The notes below the pieces were generated by a model, which searched no databases, was not told the origin of the DNA, and worked only from the letters and a program-made list of their open reading frames with translations. The position numbers and the translations under genes are program-made. A stretch of 64,000 nt of DNA from CAZMNY01 sp964567745 (lineage in GTDB: Bacteria; Planctomycetota; Planctomycetia; Pirellulales; Pirellulaceae), in the NCBI GenBank assembly GCA_964567745.1, contig CAZMNY010000043.1, forward strand, positions 11,051-75,050. The letters are read 5' to 3'. The first letter of the stretch is position 1. Each line of letters begins with the position of its first letter. This document shows positions 60,860-64,000 of the stretch, one piece after another.

Positions 60860-61717
60860 ATGGCGGTCAAAGGCACTGCGTATTTTGCTGACGGACGGCC
60901 AAGGTTGCAGACCTCCTATTGCCTGTTCATTGACATACTAGGGTTTGCGCAACGAATTCAGTCGGCTTTTGAGGCGGGCAGAGGTGGCGAGGCCCTCGAG
61001 ATTTACTACGAATCTGTCGCCAAAAAGATCCGCGAATTGATAGTCCCAGGCCCGGACGACGACAATCCAATTACACCAAGGGCCTGGGATGCAAAAGTGT
61101 TTACCGACAACGTCGTACTTGGGTATGCATTGTGGTCGGATCACGGCCAAAACGAGTTCGGCAATGCAGTGCTGCAGGCGGCCGACTACCAATTGCAGCT
61201 TGCATTGAGCGGGGTGTTCTGCCGTGGCGGCATGGCAATTGGCGATCTGTTTATGGACGAATTCACGGCCTTTGGTCCGGCCATGATTGATGCTTATAGA
61301 CTAGAAAGCCAGGTTGCGGATTTTCCTCGAATCGTGCTGTCGAATGAGGTTGTCGCGCTCGCCCAAAAATACACGAAGTTTTATTTGGAACCAGCGTACT
61401 CGCCGGAGAATTCCAACGTATTGATCGATGTTGATGGTGTTGCTTTCATAAACTACCTCGATGAGCTTTGTGGCGTGGATGACGGGGGATATTTTCTTTA
61501 CGCCGATTCGTTGGCGTCGCACCGAGACAACATAATGCGTCAGTTGGTGGACAATCGTAAGACTCCGAAGATTTGGGCCAAATACAGGTGGGTTGCGAGT
61601 TACCACAATTGGTACTGTGATCAAGTGTCGATGTATCGCGGCTACCATGGTGATCTGCAGATATCAGCGGATTGTGTTCATACCTCCCCAACGCAGTTAG
61701 TTCCGATCCCGGATTAG
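60860..61717 (+). CDS. Class III nucleotidyl-cyclase-like protein
   Basis: 285 aa, ATG 60860 with GGAG 7 nt upstream. CLFIDILGFAQRI near residue 20 resembles the first metal-Asp motif of adenylate/guanylate cyclases (FxDIxGFT). FTDNVVLGYALW near residue 90 fits the second Asp. GVFCRGGMAIGDLF continues the fold. No sensor, membrane or phosphatase domain is attached. Such stand-alone cyclases occur in mobile-element cargo and in Pycsar-type antiphage systems, where a cyclase is paired with a membrane effector. No effector is adjacent on this strand, and the base-recognising residues cannot be judged by eye. It begins 111 bp beyond the att site of element B. Confidence 0.6.
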   Translation: MAVKGTAYFADGRPRLQTSYCLFIDILGFAQRIQSAFEAGRGGEALEIYYESVAKKIRELIVPGPDDDNPITPRAWDAKVFTDNVVLGYALWSDHGQNEFGNAVLQAADYQLQLALSGVFCRGGMAIGDLFMDEFTAFGPAMIDAYRLESQVADFPRIVLSNEVVALAQKYTKFYLEPAYSPENSNVLIDVDGVAFINYLDELCGVDDGGYFLYADSLASHRDNIMRQLVDNRKTPKIWAKYRWVASYHNWYCDQVSMYRGYHGDLQISADCVHTSPTQLVPIPD

Positions 61718-61752
61718 TAATGTTCTTTTGGAACTATCCGGGAAGAATCGCC

Positions 61753-62937
61753 CTATTTCTTCAATGACTCAGGGACGAACATTTGTCCTGTGATCTGCCC
61801 CGCCAAGTGCCGCTTGTTTTGATAGAACCGCCGTGTTGTGTCGGTCGACGCGTGACGCATAAAGGCCCCCAAAACGGCTTCGTTCACTCGGCTCGCATTT
61901 AGCGTCCCGCAGGCCCTCTTTAGAGAATGGAAGCCGTAGCGGTGACAAGCGTCTGTGCATTCGTGTCCGTCGGCGCCAGGGCAGGGCAGAGAGACTCCCG
62001 CAGCGTCTTGAATCGCATACCAGTGCCCAAGCAGTGAACGCAATTGAAACGGCCATTCAAAAACGAGTTGGCCTACGTGCTGAATCTTTCGCAAGTGCTC
62101 AACAGCGACTGAGTGAAGCGGAATTACGTCATCACGTTTTGCTTTGCTATTCTCGTGACGAACGGTTAGGAACCCATCGTCAAGCCGAACGTCATCCCAC
62201 TTCAGTGACAACATTTCGTTGATGCGCATTCCGGTCATCAGACCGGTGACCATTAATGCTTGCCACCATTGCTCGGCCGTGTAGGCGCCCTGCGGATCGG
62301 CGGGCAGCTTCGCCTTGTTGCATGACTTGTAGATGTCGTCGAAGTGCTCCGGCTCCATGAACAGAGGATCTTTCTCCGGTTCCCTCATCAGCTCGACCAT
62401 GATACGCGTCTTCGTGTAGCCCCACTTGTGCGCTTTCCCGAGTGCAGCGCGAATGTGCCGCAGGTGCTTGTTTACGCTTGCTGGCGAAATCTTCGAGCCC
62501 TTCTTGCGGCCGCGTCTTTTGGCTAAGCCTGCTCGGTAGTCGTCGACCATCGCCGTGGTGACGTGCGATGTCAGTTTCGGCTTACAGATTTCCACGAACA
62601 GCCTGAGCGATTCTCGGTAGAGCTCTTGTGATGCCGGCGACTTCGCACCGATCTCACGCTTTTCAAAGTCGGCCTCGAATTGCTCCCATGTGTTGCCGGT
62701 CTTTTGGTCGTATTCCCCCAGCGTGAGTTGTGCAGTGAGTTGCGCCGCTCGTTTATCCGCCAACTTCTTGCCGGGCTTGCCGTAGATCTTCATACGCTCC
62801 TGTCGAATCTTGCCGGCTGGATCGACGTAATAAACAACGAAGCGATCTTCGGCTTCGATTCCTCGAACTCCTGACGGCAGCTTCTCGCGCTTCAGCTTGC
62901 CATCTACGCGTCGTTCAATTGATACCCATGCGTTCAT
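61753..62937 (-). CDS. Tyrosine recombinase with altered catalytic box
   Basis: 394 aa. N-terminal AP2-like and core-binding domains (KTGNTWEQFEADFEKREIG, SASVNKHLRHIRAALG-like block) precede the catalytic domain: Arg in TGLMTGMRINEMLSLKWDD, then GFHSLKRACGTL, HASTDTTRRF and Tyr in RFYQNKRHLAG. The usual HxxR is HSLK here, so the second catalytic Arg is Lys. It may be weakened or inactive, or the register may use the next Arg. Not closely related to the integrases of A and B. GGTAGGG lies 6 nt before the ATG. Possibly the integrase of an older element in the same tRNA-Leu site. Confidence 0.85.
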   Translation of the reverse strand: MNAWVSIERRVDGKLKREKLPSGVRGIEAEDRFVVYYVDPAGKIRQERMKIYGKPGKKLADKRAAQLTAQLTLGEYDQKTGNTWEQFEADFEKREIGAKSPASQELYRESLRLFVEICKPKLTSHVTTAMVDDYRAGLAKRRGRKKGSKISPASVNKHLRHIRAALGKAHKWGYTKTRIMVELMREPEKDPLFMEPEHFDDIYKSCNKAKLPADPQGAYTAEQWWQALMVTGLMTGMRINEMLSLKWDDVRLDDGFLTVRHENSKAKRDDVIPLHSVAVEHLRKIQHVGQLVFEWPFQLRSLLGHWYAIQDAAGVSLPCPGADGHECTDACHRYGFHSLKRACGTLNASRVNEAVLGAFMRHASTDTTRRFYQNKRHLAGQITGQMFVPESLKK

Positions 62938-63097
62938 CGGAACCCTACCTATCGTGTTGAAATGTGGTGTTTGGTGATTTGTCGTGCTACCCTTTGAGCA
63001 TGTTTGTTCTGGGATAGCTGCCGTTCGTTGTCGTGACTGTTGCGTTCTTCATCGTGTTTGGTGTGGGAACCAAGTTTTCTTACGACATCTTTCAAAG

Positions 63098-63586
63098 ATG
63101 AAACGAATGTCATTTAAACTGAGCACTTTGATAAATGTGCAATCTGTAATCGTGGGCGTTGGTGCTTTCGCCGCTGGATTCGTTCTTGCGATCGCCCTAG
63201 TAAATCGCCGCGCTGACGAGACCAAGGACTCAAGTAATACCGACACGACATCGTTACTGGGCGAAGACTTTCGCTTGGATGCTTGGGTGCCAGTAACCGG
63301 GGTCGAGCCGAAAGGTGACGGCGTTGTTTTTCGGAATACGAAGTACCCGTTCTATCGATTTAGCGGAACACTTCTTGATGGAACTATGGCTGGACTAGTG
63401 ATTTGTCCTTGGGACCAAGTCTTGAATGACTCCGCGATGATGGAAGCGTATCTGAATGAATTGTTAGTCGTTTGCCGTAAACACGGTGGGGGTGAATGGG
63501 GCGTGAAGGCAACCCGCTTCATCAGCGACCAATATTGGACGTTTGGATCCATGAACAGCTACAGCAACCCTGAAATCCCGATATGA
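63098..63586 (+). CDS. Membrane-anchored hypothetical protein
   Basis: 162 aa from ATG 63098 (MKRMSFKLSTLIN); a start at 63107 is equal, and the frame is open from 62984. One membrane segment (VQSVIVGVGAFAAGFVLAIA) is followed by a soluble domain with DAWVPVTGVEPKGDGVVFRN and FSGTLLDGTMAGLVICPWDQ. No family recognised. It could be an effector for the cyclase upstream, but the recombinase gene on the other strand lies between them. Confidence 0.55.
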   Translation: MKRMSFKLSTLINVQSVIVGVGAFAAGFVLAIALVNRRADETKDSSNTDTTSLLGEDFRLDAWVPVTGVEPKGDGVVFRNTKYPFYRFSGTLLDGTMAGLVICPWDQVLNDSAMMEAYLNELLVVCRKHGGGEWGVKATRFISDQYWTFGSMNSYSNPEIPI

Positions 63587-63807
63587 AAGCTGGTACGGCG
63601 TGAAGAGTCGACGTGCGTATCTTTCAATTCCCGCAGACGATGAAAACGAAAACCAAACAGTAGTCGTGGCGGGTTTTCTTTTGACGCCTTGAGGATCATT
63701 CTCGCGATTTCGCGTTGGTGTTTTAGATAATGTCAGAGCCGTCAGCGCCGGCCGAAACCAGCCCCGACGGTGAACCGTGAATGTCTACGCAAACTGCTCG
63801 CGCTTCT
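63587..63807. other. Intergenic, no gene seen
   Basis: Nothing recognised; it lies between a hypothetical gene and the third leader copy. Confidence 0.4.
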
Positions 63808-63921
63808 TCAGTCAGATTGACGGGGCAAATCGGCCGGACCAGAGCAGATGTCTCGACAATGCCGAGTAGTATGCGACCGATGCAACAGTAACCCGTTGCG
63901 TTTAGAATTGGCGTTAGCCAT
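63808..63921 (-). CDS. Third copy of integrase-leader ORF
   Basis: 37 codons (MANANSKRNGLLLHRSHTTR...) with AGAGGTAC 7 nt upstream. The region 63880-63950 matches the leaders of elements A and B, including hairpins TGGC/GCCA over the start, AGTA/TACT before it and GCAAC/GTTGC after. No integrase follows on this strand, so this is either a remnant or the edge of another element extending past the window. Confidence 0.5.
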   Translation of the reverse strand: MANANSKRNGLLLHRSHTTRHCRDICSGPADLPRQSD

Positions 63922-64000
63922 TCCTAGTACCTCTAATACTGGGTTGTGTACTGGTCCAGCGACTTTTGCGCATCGCCGTTTCGTCCGCAACACGTTTGCA

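Noticed and set aside
1..64000. CRISPR array
   Set aside because: No regularly spaced repeats were seen on either strand.

Overview
The window looks like a chromosomal segment of a planctomycete, probably Pirellulales-like. The evidence is family content: a Cys-type sulfatase with a metallophosphatase, a YTV-domain cysteine-rich wall-type protein, a dockerin protein with a planctomycete-type export leader, a PQQ-propeller/LamG secreted protein, several genes with Tat or lipoprotein leaders, and ECF sigma factors. Most genes are single or in short operons on both strands.

Layout. 1-4473 (minus): a translationally coupled operon of ECF sigma factor, membrane anti-sigma-like protein, exported metallophosphoesterase and sulfatase (cut by the window edge). 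5141-10694: integrative element A, inserted in a tRNA-Arg(TCT) gene. 10877-24520: Na+/solute symporter, cardiolipin synthase, zinc-ribbon/Pro-rich protein, giant PQQ/LamG protein, YTV protein, PilZ-like protein, RND exporter. 24746-25009: two abutting miniature mobile remnants. 25156-36405: dockerin/Calx-beta-like protein, sugar dehydrogenase, a frameshifted membrane protein, Kelch protein, MiaE, the mtnB-mtnD-mtnC methionine-salvage genes, an exported hypothetical. 36758-45574: leuB, HNH nuclease, ferredoxin, an orphan ECF sigma factor, a lipoprotein, and leuA preceded by a Leu-rich leader peptide and terminator. 45596-54467: DUF420-like protein, TrhO-RluA fusion, S4-type channel-like protein, UspA/DUF389 protein, sugar isomerase. 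54747-60748: integrative element B, inserted in tRNA-Leu(TAA). 60749-64000: a nucleotidyl-cyclase-like gene, a further tyrosine recombinase with an altered catalytic box, a membrane-anchored protein, and at the edge a third copy of the integrase-leader sequence of elements A and B.

The most interesting content is elements A and B, two related, compact (about 5.6 and 6.0 kb) integrative elements. Each duplicates the 3' half of a tRNA gene from the anticodon loop outward. They share gene order: conserved promoter and structured leader, one variable gene, terminator, excisionase-like HTH protein, conserved hairpin, 101/102-aa protein, replication module, 199/198-aa coiled-coil protein, conserved non-coding block, 47-codon leader ORF overlapping the integrase start, integrase, terminator, att. 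The replication module differs (DUF3987-type protein in A; winged-helix protein plus DnaB-type helicase in B), and the first gene differs completely behind the same leader. No capsid, portal or terminase gene is visible. This fits a phage-satellite-like or integrative-plasmid family. Leader hairpins covary between the copies, so they probably act as RNA.

All family calls come from reading translated sequence by eye; no database search was run.
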